NCBI RefSeq assembly: GCF_029543155.1
Contig: NZ_JARQXA010000009.1
Location: forward strand, 62,001-126,000
DNA length: 64,000 nucleotides
Reading direction: 5' to 3'
Origin: Sphingomonas sp. HITSZ_GF
Lineage (GTDB): Bacteria; Pseudomonadota; Alphaproteobacteria; Sphingomonadales; Sphingomonadaceae
Of this stretch, positions 1-8,303 are shown one piece after another (positions within the stretch are counted from its first letter, which is position 1; every line of letters starts with the position of its first letter). The notes beneath the pieces were generated by a model. The model did no database searches and was not told the DNA's origin. It saw nothing but the letters and a program-made list of their open reading frames with translations. The translations under genes and the position numbers were made by a program.

Positions 1-257
1 CGATCCATGGCGGCGGCAATGCGCTGACGCTGCCGCCCAGCGCGCTGATGGTCGGCCAGGACGGCACGCGAGTCGCCGTGCTGCGCGCCGACGGCAAGGC
101 CGAGCTGCGCAAGATCACCATCGGGCGCGACCTGGGCAAGTCGATCGAAGTAAGCGCGGGATTGTCGCCGAACGACCGGGTGATCGACAGCCCGCCGGAA
201 TCGCTCCAGACCGGCGATCCGGTGCGTGTCGCGCAGGGAGGCGCCAATGCGCGCTAG
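1..257 (+). CDS. RND efflux periplasmic adaptor (MFP/HlyD family), C-terminal end only
   Basis: The window opens inside this gene. The readable frame (codons from base 3) gives about 84 residues ending in a short beta-rich tail: a stretch like ALMVGQDGTRVAVLRADGKA, then a hydrophobic GLSPNDRVIDSP segment and a TGDPVRV ending. That is the usual membrane-proximal end of membrane-fusion adaptors, where the gain-of-function loop reads G-L-x-x-x-D-x-V-I. Adaptors bridge an inner-membrane RND pump and an outer-membrane channel. The stop overlaps the start of the NodT-type channel gene, so the two are translationally coupled. The pump gene is probably upstream, outside the window. Confidence 0.75.
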   Translation, partial: IHGGGNALTLPPSALMVGQDGTRVAVLRADGKAELRKITIGRDLGKSIEVSAGLSPNDRVIDSPPESLQTGDPVRVAQGGANAR

Positions 258-1644
258 GCTCTCGCTGCTCGTTGCCGCGCTGCTTTCGGGTTGCGCGACC
301 GCCCCCCATTATGCGGTGCCCGAAACCCCCGCCGTACCTGCGTTCAAGGAGCAAGGACCCTGGGTCACAGTCGGCACGGACCTGCCCGCCAATGCCGATT
401 GGTGGCAGATGTTCGGAGACGCGACGCTCGACACGCTGATCCCCAAGATCGAGGCCGGCAACCCGAGCCTGGCCGCCGCGGTCGCGCGCTATGACCAGGC
501 GGCTGCTCAGGTGCGCCGCGAACGTGCCGATCTGCTGCCGAACGTGAATGCAGGCGCCGATGCCGAGCGCGCGCGTGTGTCAGCCGGCCGCGCGCCGACC
601 GCGCCGGGCGCTGCGACCTATAGCGATCGCAGCCTGGGCGTGTCGCTGGGTTACGAGCTCGATCTGTTCGGCCGCATCCGCAATTCGGTGCGCCAGGCCA
701 GCGCCGGCGCACAGGCAAGCGAGGCCGATCTGGCCGCGACGAAGCTGGCGCTCCAGACGCGGCTCGCCTCGATCTATTTCGATCTGCGCGGCCTCGACGC
801 CCGGCTGGTGCTGCTGCGCGAAAGCGTCGCGGCCTTCCAGCGCGCCTATGACCTCACCTCGACCCGGCATGACGGCGGCATCGCCTCCGGGCTGGACGTG
901 AGCCGCGCGGCGACGATCCTCGCCAATGCCCGCGCCGAACTCGACGCTGTCGCGGCGGCGCGCGCGCGGGACGAGCACGCGATCGCGATCCTGATCGGCG
1001 AGGCGCCGGCGAGCTTCTCGCTGCCGGTCGCCGATCGCCTGATCGAAGCCCCCGCAGTTCCGGTCGGCTTGCCCTCCACCTTGCTCCAGCGGCGTCCCGA
1101 TCTGGTCGCCGCCGAGCGCCGGGTGGCCGCGGCCAATGCCGGGATCGGCGTCGCCCGCGCCGCCTTGTTCCCACGGGTGACGCTGGGCGGCCAGGCCGGC
1201 TTCGAGACGATCCACGGCGACATCCTGTCGGCGTCGAACAGCTTCTGGGCATTGGGGCCACTGTCGGCGGTGGCCTCGATCTTCGACGGCGGCGCCCGTC
1301 GCGCCAATCTGCGGATCGCCCGCGCCCAGTTCGACGAATCCGCGGCGCTCTATCGCGGCGCCGTGCTCGATGCGTTTCGCGAGGTCGAGGACTATCTCGC
1401 CACCGCGCGCGACCTTGCATCGCAGGAGCACAACCAGCTCGACGCAGTCACGGCCGCCGAGCGCACGCGCGACCTTGCGATGACGCGCTACCGCGACGGC
1501 GCCTCGGACTATCTGGAAGTGGTCACTGCGCAAACCGCGGCGCTCGACGCGCGGCGCGCGCTGCTGATTACCCAGGCCGCCCAGCTGGGCGTCGCGACGG
1601 ACATGGTGCGCGCAGTCGGCGGCGGCTATTTGCGGGCCCGCTAA
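247..1644 (+). CDS. NodT-family outer-membrane efflux lipoprotein (TolC-like)
   Basis: This is the outer-membrane channel of a tripartite RND pump, 465 residues, the normal length for the NodT family. The ATG at 247 is preferred because it sits behind an AGGGAGG ribosome site and gives a clean lipoprotein signal with the lipobox LLSGC. An in-frame GTG at 226 would only add seven residues before the signal. Two TolC repeats are visible, each with the long coiled segments and the conserved LLQRRPDLVAAERR sequence that starts the second repeat. The start overlaps the adaptor stop by 11 bases, so both belong to one operon. Confidence 0.9.
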   Translation: MRARLSLLVAALLSGCATAPHYAVPETPAVPAFKEQGPWVTVGTDLPANADWWQMFGDATLDTLIPKIEAGNPSLAAAVARYDQAAAQVRRERADLLPNVNAGADAERARVSAGRAPTAPGAATYSDRSLGVSLGYELDLFGRIRNSVRQASAGAQASEADLAATKLALQTRLASIYFDLRGLDARLVLLRESVAAFQRAYDLTSTRHDGGIASGLDVSRAATILANARAELDAVAAARARDEHAIAILIGEAPASFSLPVADRLIEAPAVPVGLPSTLLQRRPDLVAAERRVAAANAGIGVARAALFPRVTLGGQAGFETIHGDILSASNSFWALGPLSAVASIFDGGARRANLRIARAQFDESAALYRGAVLDAFREVEDYLATARDLASQEHNQLDAVTAAERTRDLAMTRYRDGASDYLEVVTAQTAALDARRALLITQAAQLGVATDMVRAVGGGYLRAR

Positions 1645-1671
1645 CCTGCGCCAAGGTGCCGCGCGCCATCC

Positions 1672-2055
1672 TCAATTGGGTTTGGGAGAAAATTCGCTGA
1701 GCATCGCGAGCAGCCCTTCGCGTCCGCCGGCAGCACCTGCTGCCGCCCTGGCGATGATCTGCTCGATGCCGACGGCCCGCCCTTCATAGACGAGCGACCA
1801 GCGGCCGAACTGCCGCGCCGGCATTGCGCCCTCTGCCAGCGTGATCACTTCGGCAAGGCCGGGGTCCGCCATGGTTTGGGCGCGAAGCGCGGCAATGTCA
1901 TCCTGACCGCCTTCCAGCCATTCGACCTGCCAGTCGTCTGCGCGCACCATCATTCCAGTCACGCCCGGCCAGATGTCGCGGTCCACTACCCGACCCTGAC
2001 CGCAATCGCCGCATCCACAGGAGCGGCTTACATAGAGCCATTGCGTGAGTGTCAT
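1672..2055 (-). CDS. BLUF-fold protein with substituted flavin-site residues
   Basis: A 127-residue stand-alone protein. By eye it follows the BLUF blue-light sensor pattern: LYVSR at residues 7-11 carries the conserved Tyr, VTGMMV follows the first helix, EWLEGG matches the Q-x-LEG strand, and DPGLAEVITLAEG then FGRWSLVY match the second half. The Asn that contacts flavin (five residues before the I/V-TG motif) reads Asp here. The photoactive Gln before W-LEG reads Glu. The Tyr and the late Trp are kept. Those two changes would be expected to abolish or alter flavin photochemistry in known BLUF proteins. An extra CGCGDC cluster near residues 13-18 is unusual. The gene is convergent with the efflux operon and has no evident partner. 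The family call rests on pattern reading, not an alignment. Confidence 0.6.
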   Translation of the reverse strand: MTLTQWLYVSRSCGCGDCGQGRVVDRDIWPGVTGMMVRADDWQVEWLEGGQDDIAALRAQTMADPGLAEVITLAEGAMPARQFGRWSLVYEGRAVGIEQIIARAAAGAAGGREGLLAMLSEFSPKPN

Positions 2056-2549
2056 GTTCGTGTCCCGAATGTGTCCGTCTTGTTTCTTACCTTGCAGGCG
2101 CCTCTCCCGACATCAGTATTTATACGTGTTTTCAGGGGTCAAGCGATGCAATCGACCAAATTTCCGGGTGCATCCATGGAAGCCGTATAGCGCAGCAACG
2201 CCTCGGCCGGCCGCAGCAGCGGCCGGGGCGGATCGCGCCGGCATAGCGCTTCGTCGAGCGTGGAGGCGGGCCTGGGGAAGCGTCGCCCGATTTGCGCTAC
2301 GTCGGGCCAAGGCAAGCGTGCGACGACCAGCGTGCACTCCTCCCATCGCCCTTCAGATCCGTCCATCACCGCGATTGAATCGCGCGCGGGGATCGGATCG
2401 ACAAGATGGCAATCCTACCATTCGGAAGGAAACCCTTCCGCAACCATAAGTGCCGGCGGGAAGCGGATACCGTAGTACTACCGTCACCCCGTTAATGGCG
2501 GATTCCGGTGCAAAGGGCACAAAACCCTTGAGATTCTTCAGAACGAGGG
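2056..2549. other. 494-bp intergenic stretch without a supported gene
   Basis: The stretch lies between the leftward BLUF-like gene and the rightward PilZ gene, so it should hold both promoters. A frame of about 75 codons on the minus strand (about 2139-2366) exists, but it has mixed codon use and no recognisable motif. A perfect 10-bp palindrome, GTAGTACTAC, lies at 2472-2481 about 70 bases before the PilZ start and could be an operator. Nothing else stands out. Confidence 0.4.
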
Positions 2550-3185
2550 GTGCATCGATTGTCTGAGAGAGGAAACGTCGCCGCTACGGAACCGGCCGAG
2601 ATCCCAGCCTATGCCAACCCAGCCGAGCGGCGCCGCGATCTACGCATTTCGCAGCTGTTTCGCACCGTGCATTTTACCTTTGGCGATGCGCCGTTCGAAT
2701 TTCGCCTGCGGACGCTGTCGTTGCGGGGGGCCTCCGGCATTGCCGCCGAGCCGCTCGAGAAGGGGCAGACGGGCACGGTGTTGTTCGAGGGCGGCCGCAG
2801 CGTGCCGGCAAGCGTGCGCTGGACCCGCGAACAACTCGCCGGTCTCTATTTTTCCCTGCCGCTGCCGCTCGATCTGCTGCATGTAGGTCGCCATGACCAG
2901 AAAGGCGGCACAACGCCGCGGGCGCGCCGCTATTCCGTCGCGCGCCCCGCAACGCTGATCTGCGCTGGAGACAAGCGCTTGGCGGTCGAAATTCGCAACA
3001 TTTCTGAAGGCGGCATGTTGATCTTTGGCCGGCCGATATTACTGCCCGGTCAGGTCGTCGAGATCGTCTGTGGGGCGGCACCGCTTTTGCGGTGTCAGGT
3101 TCGGTGGGTGCGCAACGGGTTCGCGGGCCTTCAGTTCGCTGCGCCGATCTCGCTCGCCGAATTTGACGATCAAAGCCGAGCGTAA
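2550..3185 (+). CDS. Tandem PilZ-domain protein (probable c-di-GMP effector)
   Basis: The protein has about 211 residues and two PilZ-like units. The first begins with the RRRDLR arginine motif (about residues 29-34) and has a degenerate SLRG turn. The second begins with ARRYSVAR (about residue 125) and has a full NISEGG turn, the classic N-x-S-x-x-G. PilZ domains bind cyclic di-GMP through exactly these motifs, so the second unit looks binding-competent and the first less so. The start is uncertain: GTG at 2550 lies almost on top of the AGGGG ribosome site, while TTG at 2559 sits 8 bases after it and may be the true start. A FixJ-like regulator follows 10 bases later. Confidence 0.75.
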   Translation: MHRLSERGNVAATEPAEIPAYANPAERRRDLRISQLFRTVHFTFGDAPFEFRLRTLSLRGASGIAAEPLEKGQTGTVLFEGGRSVPASVRWTREQLAGLYFSLPLPLDLLHVGRHDQKGGTTPRARRYSVARPATLICAGDKRLAVEIRNISEGGMLIFGRPILLPGQVVEIVCGAAPLLRCQVRWVRNGFAGLQFAAPISLAEFDDQSRA

Positions 3186-3195
3186 ATGGGATCGC

Positions 3196-3918
3196 ATGGA
3201 ACAACGCGTCGAAGCATATTTCCTGCCGGGCGGGGCCGGCCCACCAACCGCGCCCGGTCACCATGCCAGATTGCCGGATGTATCCGGCAATATCGTACGC
3301 AAGGTTTACATCATCGACGATGAGCGTGCGTCGCGGCAGTCGATGCACTTCCTCGTCACGACGCTCGGCTATCGCGCGCGGCCGTTCCTGAACGGGTATG
3401 ATTTCCTCGAGGAGATCGACTCGCTCAGGCCCGGCTGCGTGTTGCTGGACCTGTGGATGCCCGGGCTTGGGGGTCTGGATGTGCTCCAGCGCATGGGCGG
3501 ACGGTTCGACGTGCTGCCGGTCATCATGATGACCGGCCATGCCGATATTCCAACCGCGATCCGCGCGATGAAGCTGGGTGCGAGCGATTTTCTCGAAAAG
3601 CCGACGAACCAGGTGCTGCTCCAGCAGGCCCTGGCGCGCGCGTTCGAGACGATCGACCAGCAACGCGATGCGAACCAGGCGCTCACGCAGAATGCCAGGC
3701 TGTTGTCCTCGCTTTCCGTGCGCGAGATGGAGGTGTTGCGCGGCCTCGGCGCAGGCCAGTCGAACAAGGCGATCGCTGCCGACCTGGGCCTGAGCGTCCG
3801 CACGATCGAGATGCATCGCGCGCGGATGATGGACCGGCTGGGAGTGAAGAATCTCGCGGACGTCGTCGCGCTCGCGCTCGAGATGGGCGTCGTGCGCGGC
3901 CCGCGCCGACCTTCATGA
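3196..3918 (+). CDS. FixJ-type response regulator (receiver plus LuxR HTH)
   Basis: A 240-residue two-domain regulator. The receiver has the acidic pair IIDDE, the phospho-acceptor in VLLDLWMPG, the switch residue in MMTGH and the lysine in LEKP. The output domain is a LuxR/NarL helix-turn-helix beginning LSVREMEVLRGL and containing NKAIAADLGLSVRTIEMHR. ATG at 3196 was chosen because further upstream the frame overlaps the PilZ gene. About 35 non-conserved residues precede the receiver. No histidine kinase is adjacent, so the partner is elsewhere. Its 3' end overlaps the convergent spore-coat-U gene by six bases. Confidence 0.85.
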   Translation: MEQRVEAYFLPGGAGPPTAPGHHARLPDVSGNIVRKVYIIDDERASRQSMHFLVTTLGYRARPFLNGYDFLEEIDSLRPGCVLLDLWMPGLGGLDVLQRMGGRFDVLPVIMMTGHADIPTAIRAMKLGASDFLEKPTNQVLLQQALARAFETIDQQRDANQALTQNARLLSSLSVREMEVLRGLGAGQSNKAIAADLGLSVRTIEMHRARMMDRLGVKNLADVVALALEMGVVRGPRRPS

Positions 3919-4386
3919 CAATCGCAGGGTGATCATCGGGGCGAAGGCATAGGCCCCAGCCCGCACCTTCTGCCCACCCGCCAGCCGGCCATAGACGGTG
4001 TAGGACATGCTGCGGCGCTCCCCCGGCGCCAGCACCATGCTCCCCACAAGCGTCGCAGTGCCGCCCATGCCGTCACCCCAGCGCCGCAGGCGCGTGGCAT
4101 CGACGAATATCCCGAAACGCAGCGCCGGGCCGCCCTCCGGCGCCTCCAGCGCATCGCGTCCCGTCCCCAGCAGCGCGATCTCGTAGCCGATGCTCTCCGC
4201 CTGGCTGGCAGTGCAGGTCACGGTGATCGTCGCCGTGACATCGGTCGGACCGCGCAAGGTCGGCCGATAGCTGCCGAATACCAGCGGAGTCGCCTGCACG
4301 GTGCAATCCGCCGCGTGCGCGGCACCGGCCAGGCCGAGCAGTGCAGCGAGTGCCGTCGCGGCTGGCAGGACAAGCTTCACTGGCAT
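3913..4386 (-). CDS. Spore coat U (SCPU) domain protein, second subunit of a chaperone-usher cluster
   Basis: The mature protein is secreted and immunoglobulin-like. It has 157 residues with a clear signal peptide (LPAATALAALLGLAGAAHA) followed by ADCTVQATPLVFGSY, the usual SCPU opening in which a Cys pairs with a later one (VTCTAS). The family forms surface fibres assembled by chaperone and usher proteins. The start overlaps the usher stop (ATGCCAGTGA), so it is the last gene of the leftward cluster. As the distal gene it may be the tip or anchor subunit. An upstream in-frame start at 4449 would lie inside the usher and is not favoured. Confidence 0.8.
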   Translation of the reverse strand: MPVKLVLPAATALAALLGLAGAAHAADCTVQATPLVFGSYRPTLRGPTDVTATITVTCTASQAESIGYEIALLGTGRDALEAPEGGPALRFGIFVDATRLRRWGDGMGGTATLVGSMVLAPGERRSMSYTVYGRLAGGQKVRAGAYAFAPMITLRLS

Positions 4387-6662
4387 GCCAGTCTCCCGAG
4401 ATTGGGCAGCGCATCTGCGTGCGCGGGATAGGTGACGGTTACCCGGCATTTGCCGCCCGCGGGCAAATCCACGGTCAGTATTGCCTGGGCACCCGGCATT
4501 GGGAGGTAGAGGTCCCCGCCATAGCCGATCGGGACCGGAGCCCCGCCACCCCCGGGCTGGGCCAGGCTCCCCGCCGGCAGCGGCGTTCCGCTCGCATCGA
4601 CCAGACTCAGTCGCACCGCCCGGGCCCGCTCGATCGGGAAGCGCACGACCGTGCTCGCGGCCCGATACGGCACCACCATGCGCGCCGAATCGCTGACGGT
4701 GGCGTCGAGGGGCAGCGCGTCCAGGTCGATGCTGACGCGATTGGCCTCGAAGGCGCGCAATTCGGGCGCGAGCAGCAGCCCGGCGCTGTTGGTCTGTCCG
4801 ACCCGCCGGTTCTCGACATAGACGTCGATGCCTGCCTGGCCATCGGTGTCGATCACGGCATAGCTGTCGATGATGCGATTGCTTGCGAACACGCCGCCAT
4901 GCGCCACCACGAGCGAACCTTCGGCAGTCGCGCGCGCCACGGTGCGGTTGCGGCCGCGATCGACACCGATACCGAACTCGCCGACGGCAGCGCGATAGCG
5001 CAGTTCGCCGAACCCGCCGAGCCGATCCTCCTCGGCCGAAACCGCTCCGCGCCAGCCCCAGCTGCCGATGCCGGTCACAGGATCGCTCGCCTGGATGGTC
5101 GCGCTGCGCTGGCCGCGTGCGGCGGTCGCGCTGGCGGAAGCTGTCTTGCCGCCGCCCAGCGCCAGCGAAAGCGACAGCATGCCGCCGGTGCCTCCCGTGT
5201 CGCGCAAGTCGCGATAGCCGGTCGCGAACAGGCGGAAGCGTTCGCCGAGTGCGCGTTGCCAGCTCAGCGTCACCAGCCGGGTATCGGTCCGGTCGGCCCA
5301 GTCGATCTCGGCATAGCCGGCACCAAGCGAGCCCAGGGCTTCGGTGCGAAAGCCGAAGCGCGCGCGCGCCACGGTGCGCGGCTCGGGTTCGCCGTTGATC
5401 GCGGCAATGTCGCGATAGGCGCTGTCGGCATGCTGGATCGAGGCACCGAACGAGAGGTTGCGCGAGGTGCGGTCGACCGCGACCGAATAGAGCGCTCCCG
5501 TCTGCCCCTCCGCCCGGCTCGCGCTCCCGGCCAGCGAGACGGTGCCGAGCGCGCCGACGCGGAACGTGGCGCCCAGCCCGGCATTGAGCAGCCCCTCGGC
5601 CGCCTCGGCATGGGCCTCGCCAGTCACCCAGTCGGAGATCCCCCGGCGCAACGTCGCGGAGGCTGCCATGCCCGTGTAGCGATCGCTCGCCAGCCCGAAA
5701 TCGCGGCGCACCCAGCCAAGCTCGGCGCTGAACGCCTGCAGCCCCGGCGCGAGCATCAAGGGGCTGGCATAGAAGGGAAGCTGTTGCACCACCTGCCGCC
5801 CGAGTGCGTCCTGGGTAACGACCGAGACCTGGTTGGCACCACCCATCACCGGCAGCCGCGGAATCTCGAACGGGCCCTGCCCCACCTTCTGCGACAGCCG
5901 CTCGACGCCATCAACAAGCACGCTTACCGTCGTCGGCACCGCCGCGGTTCCTGCCGCACGCGGCACCGGGAAGGTGACCAGGTCGGGCCGCATCGAGAAG
6001 TCCGAGGCGATCTGGACCCCGCCCATCCGCACCGGCCGGCTCCAATCGAGCCCGCCCGAGATGACATCGCCGACGCGATAGACGCGCATTCCGCCCGGGT
6101 CCGAATAGCTCAACACCGTCTCCAGCCGCCGCACCCGGGTATCGATATCATCGCCCGCCGACACGGTGACGGTCGTGCGCGCCGCCAGCGGACCGCGCGA
6201 GACGCCGGCCTCGAATGCACCGGCCACGCGTGGCCCGGAGCGATCATCCTGCTCGAACTGCAGGTCATAGTTCAGCACGACGCCGACTCCGGTGACGGGT
6301 GACAGTGCCGGTGTCGCGCTGTCCCGCGCGCCGACCCGGGTCGCGAGCACCGCGCCCTGCCCCGCATCGATCGACAGCACCGCCGCCGCGCTGTCGTAGC
6401 GCGCCTGCACGCCGGGCAGCCCGTCGATCCGGACCAGCGCCCGCTCGTCGCCGGGCGGCAGCAGCAGCCCGATCGCCCGCAGGTCGCCGCGGCGGGCATA
6501 GAGCCCGTCGGGCCGCTGCACGACCTCGATCACATTGCCTGTGTCGCGCCCGTTCAGGATTACCGCGACCACCGCCAGCCCCGCGAGATCGGCTTCCACG
6601 GCGGGCGGGTCCGCGGATGCGGGGGAACGGTTGTCGGACAGGAGGGCCAGCAGAACGGCCAT
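4377..6662 (-). CDS. Fimbrial biogenesis outer-membrane usher
   Basis: The usher is the outer-membrane pore that receives chaperone-bound subunits and builds the fibre. This one has about 761 residues, slightly short for the family. The N-terminal domain and the long beta-barrel are recognisable, including GGANQVSVVTQDALGRQ in the plug/barrel region and the C-terminal stretch GQAGIDVYVENRRVGQT. The end has a CRVTVTYPA-type C-terminal domain with few cysteines. The start is uncertain: ATG 6662 has an AGG eight bases ahead, while TTG 6680 would form a TTGA overlap with the chaperone stop and give a longer signal peptide (IQVLLMAVLLALL). It is coupled to chaperone and SCPU genes on both sides. 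Confidence 0.85.
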   Translation of the reverse strand: MAVLLALLSDNRSPASADPPAVEADLAGLAVVAVILNGRDTGNVIEVVQRPDGLYARRGDLRAIGLLLPPGDERALVRIDGLPGVQARYDSAAAVLSIDAGQGAVLATRVGARDSATPALSPVTGVGVVLNYDLQFEQDDRSGPRVAGAFEAGVSRGPLAARTTVTVSAGDDIDTRVRRLETVLSYSDPGGMRVYRVGDVISGGLDWSRPVRMGGVQIASDFSMRPDLVTFPVPRAAGTAAVPTTVSVLVDGVERLSQKVGQGPFEIPRLPVMGGANQVSVVTQDALGRQVVQQLPFYASPLMLAPGLQAFSAELGWVRRDFGLASDRYTGMAASATLRRGISDWVTGEAHAEAAEGLLNAGLGATFRVGALGTVSLAGSASRAEGQTGALYSVAVDRTSRNLSFGASIQHADSAYRDIAAINGEPEPRTVARARFGFRTEALGSLGAGYAEIDWADRTDTRLVTLSWQRALGERFRLFATGYRDLRDTGGTGGMLSLSLALGGGKTASASATAARGQRSATIQASDPVTGIGSWGWRGAVSAEEDRLGGFGELRYRAAVGEFGIGVDRGRNRTVARATAEGSLVVAHGGVFASNRIIDSYAVIDTDGQAGIDVYVENRRVGQTNSAGLLLAPELRAFEANRVSIDLDALPLDATVSDSARMVVPYRAASTVVRFPIERARAVRLSLVDASGTPLPAGSLAQPGGGGAPVPIGYGGDLYLPMPGAQAILTVDLPAGGKCRVTVTYPAHADALPNLGRLACQ

Positions 6663-6676
6663 GAGCAGCACCTGGA

Positions 6677-7417
6677 TCAACTCGATCGGCGCGACACCGC
6701 GGTCTCGATCGTCTTGCCCCGCATCTGGAAGCGAACCTGCGCGCCCTGCCCGGGCGCCAGCGTCAACCCCGGCGGCAGCGACCAGCGCCGCTCCCCACCG
6801 GCCAGCACATAGCGGCTGCCGTTGCTGGGTATCTCGACATAGGCGCCGGTGCCGCCGCGCAGCGCAAGCGCGTCGAAACGCAGATGCACCCCGGCGCGGT
6901 TGCGCACCGTCAGGAAGCTGCCGCCCTTGCCATCGGGCACCAGCCCCCATTCGGGCTCGGCGCTGTCCTTCTGGCGGGGCACGCCCGCGAACAGCGGCAG
7001 CGACAAGGTGAGATGGACTTGGATCTGCCCGCCCTTCGGCGCCTCGGGCAGGCGATCCGCGACGATGCGATAGGCGCGCTCCCCCTCGACCGGCGCACGC
7101 AGCAGCACCCGGACGACCTGCTCCTTGCCCGGGCCAAGCCGCACCAGCGGCGGGCCGATCACCAGATCGTCCGTCGGGCTCAACTGGTCGCGCCCGTCCA
7201 GGCCCTGGTGCCAGACAAAGGCGCGCAGCTGGACCAGATGTTCCTTGCCGGTGCCGTTACGAAGCCGCAGCGTGCCCGCCAGTTTACCGGCAGGCAGTTC
7301 GATCACCACCGGATCGACCGACAGCCCCTGCGCCGAAGCCGGGCACGACCATGCCGCACCCAGCCCCAGCAAGACGGCAAGGCCCGTCGCCTTCCAGACA
7401 AACCTTGCCGACTGCAT
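6677..7417 (-). CDS. Periplasmic pilus-assembly chaperone (PapD-like)
   Basis: A 246-residue protein with a signal peptide and the two immunoglobulin-like domains of fimbrial chaperones. It caps SCPU subunits in the periplasm by donor-strand complementation. Typical marks are an N-terminal strand LSVDPVVIELPAGK, the G1 strand region RVLLRAPVEGERAYRIVADR holding the conserved basic and Tyr-Arg residues, and a second domain ending in QVRFQMRGKT. It begins two bases after the stop of the major subunit and ends next to the usher, so the order is subunit, chaperone, usher, subunit. Confidence 0.85.
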   Translation of the reverse strand: MQSARFVWKATGLAVLLGLGAAWSCPASAQGLSVDPVVIELPAGKLAGTLRLRNGTGKEHLVQLRAFVWHQGLDGRDQLSPTDDLVIGPPLVRLGPGKEQVVRVLLRAPVEGERAYRIVADRLPEAPKGGQIQVHLTLSLPLFAGVPRQKDSAEPEWGLVPDGKGGSFLTVRNRAGVHLRFDALALRGGTGAYVEIPSNGSRYVLAGGERRWSLPPGLTLAPGQGAQVRFQMRGKTIETAVSRRSS

Positions 7418-7419
7418 GC

Positions 7420-7920
7420 TCAGTACTCGACCGTGACGTTCACGGTGTCGGTATAGCTGTCGGCCTTGGCGGCCTGCAGCGACGCGGTCGGAATCTCAAG
7501 ATACACGGTGTGCGTCTCGGAATCGCCGGTGCCGGTATAGGCCGCGGTACCGCCGGCAACCGTCGGCCATGCCGTTGCGTAATCGGAGGCGGTGTAAAGG
7601 CCATAGGGCAGCGCTTCACCGGTGTCGTCGCCCAGCAGGTTGCGGGTACCATTGGCGTAGTTGGCACCATTGTCGATCAGCACGTCATAGCCCGTGCCGT
7701 TGGTGCAGGTGACGTCGATGTCGGCGGTGCCCGTGCCAGCCGACGCGCCGGTGAGGCCGGTCAGCGAGATCGCACCGACCTGGTCGATCGAGCAGCTTGC
7801 AACGACTTCGGCCGAGATCGACATCGTCGACGGGCCCGCGGTCTGTGCCATCGCGGGCGTGGCGATGCAGGCCCCTGCCGCGAGCCCGGTGGGCAGCAGC
7901 AACTTACTAATCGAACGCAT
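7420..7920 (-). CDS. Spore coat U (SCPU) domain protein, probable major subunit
   Basis: 166 residues starting at the ATG behind a GGAG ribosome site. The signal peptide (LLLPTGLAAGACIATPAMA) is followed by a mature chain with VVASCSIDQVG and a second Cys in VTCTNGTGYDV, then the NYANGTRNLLGDDTGE segment seen in many SCPU proteins. It ends in a beta strand TVNVTVEY that can donate to a neighbour. It is the first gene of the cluster and so likely the most strongly expressed, which suits a major fibre subunit. Confidence 0.85.
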   Translation of the reverse strand: MRSISKLLLPTGLAAGACIATPAMAQTAGPSTMSISAEVVASCSIDQVGAISLTGLTGASAGTGTADIDVTCTNGTGYDVLIDNGANYANGTRNLLGDDTGEALPYGLYTASDYATAWPTVAGGTAAYTGTGDSETHTVYLEIPTASLQAAKADSYTDTVNVTVEY

Positions 7921-8303
7921 AATTTTCTCCGATTCCCTGGAATGCCCCCCGCAAGTTGGGGCACGCATGGCTCTAGGGCGGCGGAATTTTCGGAGATGTT
8001 TTTCGCGCGACCGTAGTCACCCGGTACGCGATCGTTTCGATTTCGACGAAAAATGCCCGGATTCGCTGCAAGCCCGCGGCATGCGCTGGTTAACTGCCCG
8101 GTATGAGGCTGCAACTGACATGCGCGGCGCCTTGCAAACCCCTTTCAGGTGGAGGGCCTTGGGGAAGGCCGCGTGGTGCCCTGCCATCCCCACGGTTTCA
8201 GCAATATGCCGTACCTGCATGAATGAATGCATAATTGCAATTGCGAGTCACTTGCAAATAAGATCCAAATTCGTCATGGAGCGGCCCTCATCAAGGGGGT
8301 CCC
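7921..8303. promoter_or_regulatory. Divergent control region with a Fur-like palindrome at 8241-8257
   Basis: This 383-bp gap separates the leftward SCPU cluster from the rightward TonB receptor. At 8241-8257 the sequence TTGCGAGTCACTTGCAA is an inverted repeat matching in seven of eight arm positions, 47 bases before the receptor ATG. It resembles alphaproteobacterial iron-response (Fur) sites, which fits an outer-membrane receptor. The rest of the gap has no gene-like frame. The Fur assignment is by resemblance only. Confidence 0.4.

Noticed and set aside
2139-2366. Small gene on the minus strand in the 2.1-2.5 kb gap
   Set aside because: About 75 codons with mixed third-position GC, no ribosome site and no motif; not enough to call a gene.
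4341-6302. Long open frame on the plus strand over the usher gene
   Set aside because: It is antisense to a clear usher and has no domain; open frames on both strands are common in GC-rich DNA.
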